Source: Planctomycetes bacterium UBA1662 (lineage in GTDB: Bacteria > Planctomycetota > UBA8108). From it: DNA of 54,449 nt. The stretch's first letter is position 1. Each line of letters starts with the position of its first letter. The notes beneath the pieces were generated by a model. That model did no database searches. It saw only the letters and a list, made by a program, of their open reading frames with translations, and was not told where the DNA came from. Below are positions 25,209-33,660 of the stretch, piece by piece. Both the position numbers and the translations under genes were made by a program. The stretch covers positions 40,916 through 95,364 of the forward strand of contig DCKY01000152.1 of assembly GCA_002320775.1 (NCBI GenBank). Direction: 5' to 3'.

Positions 25209-25280
25209 ATTTTCCTCGTCAGGGCTCTATCTGGAAGATTAAGATAGGATCTGGGCTCTGAATGCCCACGAGGACCCCAA

Positions 25281-28200
25281 ATGCCTGGAATCGACTTCAA
25301 ACATCCCCGATATGAGCTCAATGAGCCTCTTGGCCGAGGGGGCATGGGTGCCGTCTGGGAAGCTATCGACCTTGAAACAAACGACCTGGTCGCCATCAAG
25401 CTGCTGAATGAAGACAGCCTGGCTGACCAGCGCCTTTTTGAGGGCGAGGTTCGTATTCTGAGCGAGCTACGTCACGAAAACATCGTTCACCTGCTCGATG
25501 CCGGCGCGCTCGACGGCCGGCTTTTTCTCGTTATGGAACGCCTGCGAGGGCGCCCACTGGATGAGTTTCTCGATCAACCGAAACCCGGGCATCGGCAGAT
25601 CGACCAGCTGCTCCACATCACGACCCAGGTTCTCCTCGCGCTTGAGTACATACATGACCGCGGCATCATCCACGGAGACCTGAAACCATCGAATATCATG
25701 GTGCTGGAGCCGACAGAGGACTCCAGGTCGATGGCAAAAAACGGGAGCTCGCCCCCCCCAGAGGCGAGCCCGGCCATCAAGGTGCTGGACTTCGGTCTGG
25801 CCCGGACCAGCAACCGGCTGACCCAGGGCTCCCTGGGTAAAATATCATCCGGCCGCCAGGGTGCTGACGACGGCGGCACCCCGCTCTACATGGCGCCGGA
25901 GCAGCTTGCCTCAACGGCGGCAACCGAACGCTCCGACCTCTACTCTTTAGGAGCGCTGCTGTATCACATCATCGCTGGACGACCTCCGTTCGAGTCCCTC
26001 GCCGCCGCGCTAACCCGCAAGCCGCCGCCCCCCTCTCTCGAAAATCTCAACAAGGCCTGCGCCCCGAAGCTGGCCCGGACAATTCTTTCCTTCATGGAAG
26101 AGGCCCAGCACAAGCGTCCGTCCACGGCGGCGGAGGCTATCGCGATGCTGACAGATGCCGGCTCCCTGGCCGCGCAGAAACCCTCGACTTCACCTCGTCT
26201 CATGCGCCCTGTGTTCATCGGACGGGAACGTGAACGCGGACTGATCCTTCAAAAGCTGGAGGAGGTCCGCAAACACGGAGCCCTTCAAGCGCTACGGCTT
26301 GTCGGCGAGGGCGGCTGCGGAAAATCCTGGCTGCTTCACTCGAGCGGCCTGAAGGCCCTGGCCGAATTTGACTTTGAAGCAAACACATTGGAGACCTCCT
26401 TCAGGCAGGACAGCACTGGCCATCGGGGCCTGGGCCGGATCCTGCTTGGGAACCGGAACTCGGACTACAGCCCGGGGTTCAGAAGAAGGTTTTCTGCCGA
26501 TATGAAAGAAGAGTCCCCTCCCGGAATTCCGACGGAGAGCCATTCCAGGGAGAGCTCCAATGACCAGGTGACAGCCGAGGCGGCCGAAGCTCTTCGCTCA
26601 CTGGCCAGGCGACAGCCGCTGCTGCTGATCCTCGAAGACATCCAGTTCGCCTCTGAGGCGGAAATCGACCTGCTGACCAGGTTGACCGCTGCCCTCAGAG
26701 ATTCGCCTATTCTCCTCCTGCTGAGCTACAGAGACGAAGACCATCAGCCGGGATCCCTTGTGGAGAGGCTCGGGGGGCGACTTGACGGTAGCGGACATCC
26801 CCAGCCCCTGCGCCTGGGGGGCCTGGATGACAATGCCCTCAGAGAATATGCAGAGGCTGTTCTCAGCCCCAGGCTTCCCGCCGCTCCGGAACTCCTCGAG
26901 ACGCTGGCGACGCGTTCAGGCGGCAACCCGCTGGCTCTTCACCAGGCACTCGGCCAACTGGTTGCTGAAGGTTCCCTCGTACGCGACTCCGGACGCTGGA
27001 ATTACACCGGAAAACCGGCCGGAGCGGCTCCCGGGAAGAAGATGCTCCTGCAGCTCGACGCCCTCAGCTCCACCCAGCAGAGCGTGCTCATGGCAGCCGG
27101 AGTCATCAACGAGACGTTTGACCAGGGCTTGCTGGCCTGCCTGCTCGAGGGCGAAGATGAGACGATGTCCATCCCGGAGGGAACCGCCAGCCTGGTCACC
27201 TCGGGACTGCTGCTCGAAGACTCCGGGAGCTATCGTCTCGCCCCGGGACTGGAACTCGATGAGCTGCTCAATTCGATCCCAACGAAACAAGCGAAGCGGC
27301 TGCACGAACGGCTGGCGAGGCTCCTGCTGGAGCTGAATGAAGCTCCGGGAACCAGGCTCCGTATGAGAATCGCCGAGCACTTCGAATTGGGAGGAGATGG
27401 AGAGGATGCCTTCAACCACTATCTAAATGCCGCCCGCAGCGGAGCGAAAGACTATTCCAACCAGCTGAGCCGCAAGGCCTACGAAAAGGCCCTGGAGCTC
27501 TCGCCCGAAAACGACCGACAAGAAATTCTCCGCGAGCTCGGCGGCCTGCACCTCAGCTGCGGAGAACTGCAGAGCGCGCTCGACTGTCTGCTGGAGGCAG
27601 AGCGAAGCGCTGCTGACCGCCCCGACAGCGACCGGGCCGAACTCTGGAACGGTATCGCCCGGATACTGCATCGCCAGGGAAAGCTGGACGAGGCGAAGGA
27701 GTATTTTAACCGCTGCCTCGCCATCGCGGGGAAGGACACCCGCGTGCTGGCAAAGACCTGCTACGGCCTCGCTGGACTCTTTTTTGATCAGCGGGACCTC
27801 GGGCAGGCGCGAAAGCACTTCCAGAAGAGCCTCGAGCTCTACGGTAAAGGAGCGCCCCCGCAGGACCTGGTGCCGCTTCACCTCGGGCTGGCCCTCATCG
27901 AAAGGCTCGAGAACAATCCGCAACGCAGCATCGCCCGCTTCAAAGAGGCCCTGGGACTTGCCCGGAAGACAGGACAGCTTCTCGATATAGCCAGGATCCA
28001 GGGCAACCTGGCCAATACCTACCGTACCCTCGGCGAGATGTCGGCCGCCCTCGAACACCTGGAAGAATCCACCCGGATCAGGAAACTGACGGGAGACCGG
28101 CAGGGGTTGGCCGTCTGCCTCAACAGCCTGGCCCGTATCCAGACCCAGCGGGGAGAATTCCAGCCGGCCCTGGAGAGCACCGAGAGCGCCCTGGGAATTT

Positions 28201-28985
28201 TTGAGGAGGTTGGCGACTCCAAGGGGATGGCCATAACTCTCTGCAACATCGGGGAGCTGTTGCTGCTGCGTGGACGCCCACGGGAGGCCCGGGAGGCCCT
28301 CGAACGCTGCTCGAGACTGGATCGCGAAAACGACGGGACCCCCCTGGCCTGCAATATATTATTCAACCAGGCCCGGGTCGAAATGGCTGTCTGTGAATAC
28401 GAAAGAGCCGAAAAGCTCTTCCAGGAATGCCTGCGGAGATTGCCTGAGGGCCAAGAGCAGGAGCTTGAGGCCCACACCCTGGCCGGCCTTGCCGAGGTCT
28501 TTCTGAAAAAAGAAATGCTAGAGGCCGCAGAGGACGCGCTCCAGGAGGCCGGGGGAATCGCCCAGGACGGCGCAGGGCCTGAAAGCGCCTCCGAGCTGCT
28601 GGGACTGCGAATGCGGCTGTGCCGCCAGCGAGGTGAATTTGAGCAGGTCATCGACCTCGGCCGCGCCCCCGACGACAATGAAGCCGGCCCCTATGAAACG
28701 GCGAGAAGGGCGCTTGAGCTCGGAGCCGCCTACCGCGACCTCGGCCCGGACTGGGCAGACAAGACCGAGAAGTATCTCGAGAGGTCGATAAGAGAATTTG
28801 AAAAAATGGGCTGTCCTGTGGAAACCTCGGAAGCTCTTGGAGAGCTCTCCCTCTACTGGCAGCTCACCGGAGAAGAGAAAGAAGCCCTGGAGCTCCTGCG
28901 GCGGGCCGAGGCCATCCTCAGCGCCGGTCAGCTGGGTCCAAGGCGCTCACGATTTACCGAAACATTCAAGACGAGGTTGCAATGA
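25281..28985 (+). CDS. Ser/Thr protein kinase with AAA-type ATPase and TPR array
   Basis: A 1234-residue signalling protein. The kinase domain (about 8-290) has a Gly-rich loop GRGGMGAVWEA, ATP lysine Lys40 in VAIKLL, catalytic HGDLKPSNIM (Asp133), DFG at 170-172 and GTPLYMAPEQL. The HRD Arg is Gly here, so it is a non-RD kinase. An AAA/STAND-like ATPase follows (about 310-620) with Walker A GEGGCGKS (342-349) and Walker B LLLILEDI (about 447-453). From about 700 to 1220 there are many TPR repeats, for example LAKTCYGLAGLFFDQRDLGQARKHF. No transmembrane segment is obvious. Its stop overlaps the start of a sigma-54 activator gene (28982), so the two are probably one pathway. Confidence 0.92.
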   Translation: MPGIDFKHPRYELNEPLGRGGMGAVWEAIDLETNDLVAIKLLNEDSLADQRLFEGEVRILSELRHENIVHLLDAGALDGRLFLVMERLRGRPLDEFLDQPKPGHRQIDQLLHITTQVLLALEYIHDRGIIHGDLKPSNIMVLEPTEDSRSMAKNGSSPPPEASPAIKVLDFGLARTSNRLTQGSLGKISSGRQGADDGGTPLYMAPEQLASTAATERSDLYSLGALLYHIIAGRPPFESLAAALTRKPPPPSLENLNKACAPKLARTILSFMEEAQHKRPSTAAEAIAMLTDAGSLAAQKPSTSPRLMRPVFIGRERERGLILQKLEEVRKHGALQALRLVGEGGCGKSWLLHSSGLKALAEFDFEANTLETSFRQDSTGHRGLGRILLGNRNSDYSPGFRRRFSADMKEESPPGIPTESHSRESSNDQVTAEAAEALRSLARRQPLLLILEDIQFASEAEIDLLTRLTAALRDSPILLLLSYRDEDHQPGSLVERLGGRLDGSGHPQPLRLGGLDDNALREYAEAVLSPRLPAAPELLETLATRSGGNPLALHQALGQLVAEGSLVRDSGRWNYTGKPAGAAPGKKMLLQLDALSSTQQSVLMAAGVINETFDQGLLACLLEGEDETMSIPEGTASLVTSGLLLEDSGSYRLAPGLELDELLNSIPTKQAKRLHERLARLLLELNEAPGTRLRMRIAEHFELGGDGEDAFNHYLNAARSGAKDYSNQLSRKAYEKALELSPENDRQEILRELGGLHLSCGELQSALDCLLEAERSAADRPDSDRAELWNGIARILHRQGKLDEAKEYFNRCLAIAGKDTRVLAKTCYGLAGLFFDQRDLGQARKHFQKSLELYGKGAPPQDLVPLHLGLALIERLENNPQRSIARFKEALGLARKTGQLLDIARIQGNLANTYRTLGEMSAALEHLEESTRIRKLTGDRQGLAVCLNSLARIQTQRGEFQPALESTESALGIFEEVGDSKGMAITLCNIGELLLLRGRPREAREALERCSRLDRENDGTPLACNILFNQARVEMAVCEYERAEKLFQECLRRLPEGQEQELEAHTLAGLAEVFLKKEMLEAAEDALQEAGGIAQDGAGPESASELLGLRMRLCRQRGEFEQVIDLGRAPDDNEAGPYETARRALELGAAYRDLGPDWADKTEKYLERSIREFEKMGCPVETSEALGELSLYWQLTGEEKEALELLRRAEAILSAGQLGPRRSRFTETFKTRLQ

Positions 28986-30757
28986 GCAAAACGGCCTATC
29001 GACGCAAGGCAATCCTCTCCCGTATTCACAAGGCGCTGAACGCCTTCTACCTCCTCCAGAAGATTGACTGGGAGTACGATATCGGGGAGAGCCTCAGAAA
29101 GATCCTCGGCCTCGCGCTGGAAGAAATCGAACTCGATGGCGAAAAGGTCATCGAGCGCGCTCTGATCATCGTGAAGAGTCCCGAAGGAGAGAATCTCGAG
29201 ATCAAGGCCGGCTGGAAAACGCAGGATGCGGACCTGAGCTTCAGCCATACCGTTGTGCAGGAAACCTTTGAGCGCGGCGAGGCCATACTCTGCGAAAACG
29301 CCAAGGACGACCCGCGCTTCATGAACGCGGAGAGCCTGAAGCAGCTCGAGACACTCTCGCTCGTCGCCGTGCCGATGCATTCAGAAAATCGGCCGGTCGG
29401 AGTTTTCTATGTCGAGAGCGAGTCTGCGGGAAATGTCTTCAACTCAGACGATCTGGAATTCCTGCAGGAATTCGCCCAGACAATCACCCCCTTCGTAAAA
29501 TTCGGCATCACCCACCAGGGACATGTCAGGGAAATCCTCAAGCTCAAGGAGGAGGCCATCGGGCGCTACGACATGGGCAACATCATTGGGCGAAGCGAGG
29601 CCATCACCGGAGTCTTCGAGCTCGTCCGAATTGCTGCCGAGGTCGACCGCACCGTGCTCATCACCGGCGAGTCAGGCTCGGGAAAGGAGATGATAGCCAA
29701 CGCCATCCATCACAACGGACCGCGAAAAGCGAAGCCCTTCATCGTGGTCGACTGCTCTGGGCTATCTGAACATCTTCTGGAAAGCGAGCTCTTCGGTCAC
29801 CTCAAGGGAGCCTTCACCGGCGCCAACAATGAAAAAATGGGCGCCTTTGAAGAAGCCGATGGAGGCACCATCTTTCTTGACGAAATCAAGGACTCTTCCA
29901 GGAGCCTTCAGCAGAAGCTCCGCAGGGTGCTGCAGGAAGGTGAGCTGCGCAGAGTCGGAGAAAACAGATCGCGCAAGGTGGATGTAAGGGTGATCTGCGC
30001 AACCAACGAAGATCTCGCCAAGCGCGTCCAGTCCGGAGACTTCATCCAGGATCTCTACTACCGCATCAACAAATTCCCTATCCACATCCCCTCGCTGGCG
30101 GAGAGACGGGAAGACATCCCGCTCCTGGTAGCTCACTTCCTGAGGCTGATGGATCAGGCCGAACCGCGTGAGAACTCCACAGAGGTTACCTCGGAAACCA
30201 TGGATACGCTCGTCCACCACGATTGGAGCGAGAACAACATCCGGCAGCTTCGAAATACCGTTGAGCTGGCCCGTGACCTCGCAGAAGGGGAATTGATCGA
30301 CCTCCCGGTGTTAGACCGGGTCTTTCGCATCCAATCCGGAGAGAACCCCGAGGCGCTCTACCACAGGCCGCCCAGCGACCTGGGTATGCCGGCCGACCAC
30401 CTTGTCAACATTCACACCGACCGCTTCAAGAGCCTGCTCGAAAAAGAATCCGGGGTGGAGGAAAACGGCAAGCGAGACCGCTCTGAGGCCCCCTTCTACC
30501 GCCTGCAGTCGGAATTCCAGGCCCGGGCCATCACCGAGGGGCTTCGCTCCTGCAGGTGGAAGATCAGGCCGGCCGCGCGGCTGCTGGGAATCAGCCCGAT
30601 GAAGCTGCGTACCTCTCTGAAGGACTATCTCGGCATCCTGCTTTCCCGCCCGGGAATGACCCTTGAAAAGGCCGCCGGAGAATTGGACGTCCCGCCGGAA
30701 GTTCTCGAGAAGAAAGCCAAAGACTTTGGTCTCGAAGGCCTGGGGAAGAAAACATGA
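28982..30757 (+). CDS. GAF-domain sigma-54-dependent transcriptional activator
   Basis: A 591-residue enhancer-binding protein. The N-terminal GAF-like domain (about 35-185) includes GEAILCENAKDDPRF and VGVFYVESE. The sigma-54 AAA+ domain (about 200-430) has Walker A GESGSGKE (229-236), the sigma-54 contact loop GAFTGA (276-281), Walker B GGTIFLDEI, and RVICATNEDL. The C-terminus has a Fis-type helix-turn-helix (RSCRWKIRPAARLLGISPMK) and then a second similar helix pair (MTLEKAAGELDVPPEVLEKK). It overlaps the kinase gene by 4 bases. Control by phosphorylation or by contact with the kinase/TPR protein is inferred from gene fusion-like coupling. Confidence 0.93.
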   Translation: MSKTAYRRKAILSRIHKALNAFYLLQKIDWEYDIGESLRKILGLALEEIELDGEKVIERALIIVKSPEGENLEIKAGWKTQDADLSFSHTVVQETFERGEAILCENAKDDPRFMNAESLKQLETLSLVAVPMHSENRPVGVFYVESESAGNVFNSDDLEFLQEFAQTITPFVKFGITHQGHVREILKLKEEAIGRYDMGNIIGRSEAITGVFELVRIAAEVDRTVLITGESGSGKEMIANAIHHNGPRKAKPFIVVDCSGLSEHLLESELFGHLKGAFTGANNEKMGAFEEADGGTIFLDEIKDSSRSLQQKLRRVLQEGELRRVGENRSRKVDVRVICATNEDLAKRVQSGDFIQDLYYRINKFPIHIPSLAERREDIPLLVAHFLRLMDQAEPRENSTEVTSETMDTLVHHDWSENNIRQLRNTVELARDLAEGELIDLPVLDRVFRIQSGENPEALYHRPPSDLGMPADHLVNIHTDRFKSLLEKESGVEENGKRDRSEAPFYRLQSEFQARAITEGLRSCRWKIRPAARLLGISPMKLRTSLKDYLGILLSRPGMTLEKAAGELDVPPEVLEKKAKDFGLEGLGKKT

Positions 30758-31047
30758 AGAGCCGCACTAAAATCGGTCTGCTGCGGGTCTATTTCCATAT
30801 AGACGAGGCCCAGTCTCTCAAACAGAAGCGCCAGGTCATGCGCTCGATCAAGGACCGCCTCAGCAACCAATTCAACGTGGCCGTGGCTGAGATCGGCTCC
30901 AACGACCTCTGGCAGGCCGGAGAGCTCGCTGTCGTCACGGTGGCGAACGAACACCAGTTCGTCGACTCGATGCTCCAGAAGATCAACAACTTCTTCGAGG
31001 AGGAGCTCCCGATCCGGGTCATCGAGGGGCGAATAGAGATCTTTTGA
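30754..31047 (+). CDS. DUF503 family protein (YlxP-like)
   Basis: A 97-residue protein with the DUF503 pattern: GLLRVYFHIDEAQSLKQKRQVMRSIKDRL, then FNVAVAEIGSNDLWQ, and an ending beta strand. In Gram-positive bacteria a relative (YlxP) sits beside translation genes; the role is poorly known. It overlaps the sigma-54 activator stop by 4 bases and ends the kinase operon. Confidence 0.88.
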   Translation: MKSRTKIGLLRVYFHIDEAQSLKQKRQVMRSIKDRLSNQFNVAVAEIGSNDLWQAGELAVVTVANEHQFVDSMLQKINNFFEEELPIRVIEGRIEIF

Positions 31048-31090
31048 AAAGTCGCGTCTACAGGCGGAAGAAGCGCCAGATCAGAGCGCC

Positions 31091-33094
31091 TTATTCTTCC
31101 TGGTTGCGGCTCGAGTTGTAGGCATCTATGACCTTCTGCTGAACCTGCGCAGGAGCCGTCTCGTAGTGACCTTCCTCAATGTTATAGGATCCCTGTCCAC
31201 CTGTAACCGAGCCGAGACTGCTGGCATAGTCGCTGAGCTCGGCGAGGGGAACCAGGGCCTTGATCGTCTGGAAATCTCCAATCGCATCGACCCCCTGTAC
31301 CCGGCCCCGCCGTCGGGTGATGTCGCCCTGGATATCACCGGTATATTCACTCGGAAAGGTCACCTCGAGGAGAACGATCGGCTCCAGCAGAACTGGCTTG
31401 GCTGAATTCACCGCAAGCTTGAACGCCTCCCGACCGGCCTTCTGGAAGGCCACATCCTTCGAATCAACGGGATGCTCCTTGCCATCATAGACCTCGACCT
31501 TGATATCGACGAATTCGCAACCGGCGAGAACTCCATCCTTCATCATCGCAGTGATGCCCTTCTCAACCGACTGAACGTAGCTCTGGCTGATCGCGCCGCC
31601 GAAGATGCTGTTGACGAACTCAAGCCCGGCACCTCTCTCGGTCGGCTCAACCCTGAGCCACACCTCGGCGAATTCTCCCGAACCACCGCTCTGCTTCTTG
31701 TGCCTGTACTGCGCGTCACCCTTGGCGCTGACCGTCTCCAGGTAGGGCGTTGCCGGCAGCCGGGTGGCCACCTCCACTCCATACCTTGACTTGAGCCTCT
31801 CCCAGAGAATCTGCAGGTGAAGAGCGCTGACTCCGGAGATGACCAGCTCGCCGGTACGATCGTTCCTCTTAGAGGTGAGAGAAACATCTTCCTCAACCAG
31901 CTTGACGTAGGATTCGGCGAATTTCTTTTCGTCCGCCTTGGTCTTGGGAGTGGTTGCCAGGCCGGACATGGGGCTTGGAATACTCGGTGCCGCCATCGAG
32001 CGTTTCGACTCGGCGGTGAGATAATCAAAGGTGTGCAGACCCTCGACCTTGATCAGGGCGCCAATCTCTCCAGCTCCAAATTGTTCGACGGCCTCCTGCT
32101 CCTTGCCCTGGAATCGAATGAGCTTCCCCACCTTCTCCTGCTTCCCTGTATGGGGGTTCAGGAAGGAGCCGTTCTGGCTGATCGACCCTGAATAGATTCG
32201 AAGATAGGTCAGCTTTCCGACAAACGGATCGCTCACAACCCTGAAAACCCGGGCCGAGAACGGCGCATCGGCCGCTATGGAGACAGCCTGGCTATCCTCT
32301 CCCGAGTCCAGGTCTACATGCTCGCGCCCCAGGTCATGGGAGGCGGAGGGAGCGTAGCGTACGAAACCATCGATGAGCTCCTTGACGCCGACATCCGTCA
32401 GCGAGCTGGTGGCAAAGACCGGAAAGAGGCTCCTGGAGCTTACCGCCTCAACAAACTGCTTCGAGATTTCCTCTGGACTGATTTCTTCTCCCTCAAGATA
32501 ACGCTCCATCAGCTCGTCATTGGACTCAATGACGGACTCCATGAGGTCATCGGAGCTGCCGAGAGCGTCTTCCACGGAAGAGAAGCCGGCGCCGGATTCG
32601 TTCGGCGAGGTGATCACAAGGCATCTCGCATCGAGCTGCTCCTGGACCTTTCCGAGGACCTCATCAAAATCGCTATGCTCGCGATCGACGCGATTGATAA
32701 CCACGAAACAGGGCAGGTCCGCATCCTTGGCAATCTCCCAGACCTTCCGGGTATTAGGGCGAATCCCCTCATCGGCGCAGATCACGATCACCATGAGATC
32801 AGCTGCCGCGACTGAACAATAGACCTGGCCGATGAAATCACGATAGCCAGGAGTATCGACGAACTGCAGGAGCGTGTCCTGGGAGTCGACACTGGCGCAG
32901 GCGAGGTCTATAGAATGATTACGTTCCTTCTCCTGATCATCGTAGTCGCAAACACTGGTCCCATCGTCTACCGACCCCTTCCTGTCGATACCGCCACCGG
33001 TAAAAAGAAGGCTCTCAACAAGGGTTGTCTTGCCGCAAGTGCTGTGACCTGCGAAAGCTATGTTTCGAATTTTATCAGGCGATTTCGCAGCCAT
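31091..33094 (-). CDS. Elongation factor G-like translational GTPase
   Basis: A 667-residue EF-G-like GTPase. G1 is GHSTCGKT (near 16-23), G3 DTPGYRDFIG, G4 NRVD. Domains II-V follow in EF-G order, with a domain IV region QYRHKKQSGGSGEFAEV and a domain V ending GRVQGVD...VPLAELSDYASSLGSVTGGQGSY. The switch I sequence (GSVDDGTSVCDYDDQEKERNHSI) is of the EF-G-like group that is distinct from canonical FusA, so it is probably an extra copy rather than the main translocase. It ends the minus-strand housekeeping run. Confidence 0.9.
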   Translation of the reverse strand: MAAKSPDKIRNIAFAGHSTCGKTTLVESLLFTGGGIDRKGSVDDGTSVCDYDDQEKERNHSIDLACASVDSQDTLLQFVDTPGYRDFIGQVYCSVAAADLMVIVICADEGIRPNTRKVWEIAKDADLPCFVVINRVDREHSDFDEVLGKVQEQLDARCLVITSPNESGAGFSSVEDALGSSDDLMESVIESNDELMERYLEGEEISPEEISKQFVEAVSSRSLFPVFATSSLTDVGVKELIDGFVRYAPSASHDLGREHVDLDSGEDSQAVSIAADAPFSARVFRVVSDPFVGKLTYLRIYSGSISQNGSFLNPHTGKQEKVGKLIRFQGKEQEAVEQFGAGEIGALIKVEGLHTFDYLTAESKRSMAAPSIPSPMSGLATTPKTKADEKKFAESYVKLVEEDVSLTSKRNDRTGELVISGVSALHLQILWERLKSRYGVEVATRLPATPYLETVSAKGDAQYRHKKQSGGSGEFAEVWLRVEPTERGAGLEFVNSIFGGAISQSYVQSVEKGITAMMKDGVLAGCEFVDIKVEVYDGKEHPVDSKDVAFQKAGREAFKLAVNSAKPVLLEPIVLLEVTFPSEYTGDIQGDITRRRGRVQGVDAIGDFQTIKALVPLAELSDYASSLGSVTGGQGSYNIEEGHYETAPAQVQQKVIDAYNSSRNQEE

Positions 33095-33207
33095 TTGCTT
33101 CTCCGTGGACTGAGGGGGAAAAGGGTGACTCTACCGAGAAACGATCCTGTCATCCAGCCCTAAAACAACGCAGACAGGCCATTCCAGCCCACCCGGCACT
33201 TGGAGGT

Positions 33208-33660
33208 TCAGGACTCGAAAACAGCCAGATAGCGGCGCTCAGCACGTCTCATCTTTCTTCGATCGGCGGGCGCCGCATCGTCATATCCCAGCAGGTGCAG
33301 GGTGCCGTGAATGGCGTAGAGAGACAGCTCGCGGAAGAAATCAGTCCCACTGTCCTCAGAATAACGCCGAGCGGTATCAACCGAAACCACGACCTCGCCA
33401 AGAAGCTCGTCATCAAGAGGATCCCCCTCGACTCCATCGCGCTCTGAGCGCATGGGAAAGGTAACCACATCGGTGACGTCATCATGCCCGAGATGATCCC
33501 TGTTCAATTCCCGGATCTCTTCATCGTCGACAAAACAGACATTGACGCTGGCTGAACAGGCGTGGTCGGCCAGCAAGAGCAGAAGCACCTGGCGTAAGGA
33601 AGCCTTCTGAGCGGCGCTCACCGGACGCTTACCGAGAAAATTGACTCCAGTGGAGCTCAC
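33208..33660 (-). CDS. ybeY: Endoribonuclease YbeY (rRNA maturation factor)
   Basis: A 150-residue YbeY protein, a zinc-dependent single-strand endoribonuclease acting in 16S rRNA processing. The DHLGHDDVTDVVTFP and IHGTLHLLGYDD motifs are characteristic. The third zinc-ligand position, normally His in HGxLHLxGYDH, is Asp here. Whether Asp still binds zinc is not known from sequence alone. The GTG start overlaps the stop of the HD-domain gene by 4 bases. Confidence 0.9.
   Translation of the reverse strand: MSSTGVNFLGKRPVSAAQKASLRQVLLLLLADHACSASVNVCFVDDEEIRELNRDHLGHDDVTDVVTFPMRSERDGVEGDPLDDELLGEVVVSVDTARRYSEDSGTDFFRELSLYAIHGTLHLLGYDDAAPADRRKMRRAERRYLAVFES

Larger units (their letters stand above)
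24910..25280. other. 371-base divergent intergenic region
   Basis: The region between the lipoprotein gene (minus) and the kinase gene (plus) is less GC-rich than its surroundings. It contains the lipoprotein promoter candidate and two inverted repeats near 25164-25208. A forward ORF starting at 24908 ends within it but has no ribosome binding site and no recognisable features. Confidence 0.5.
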
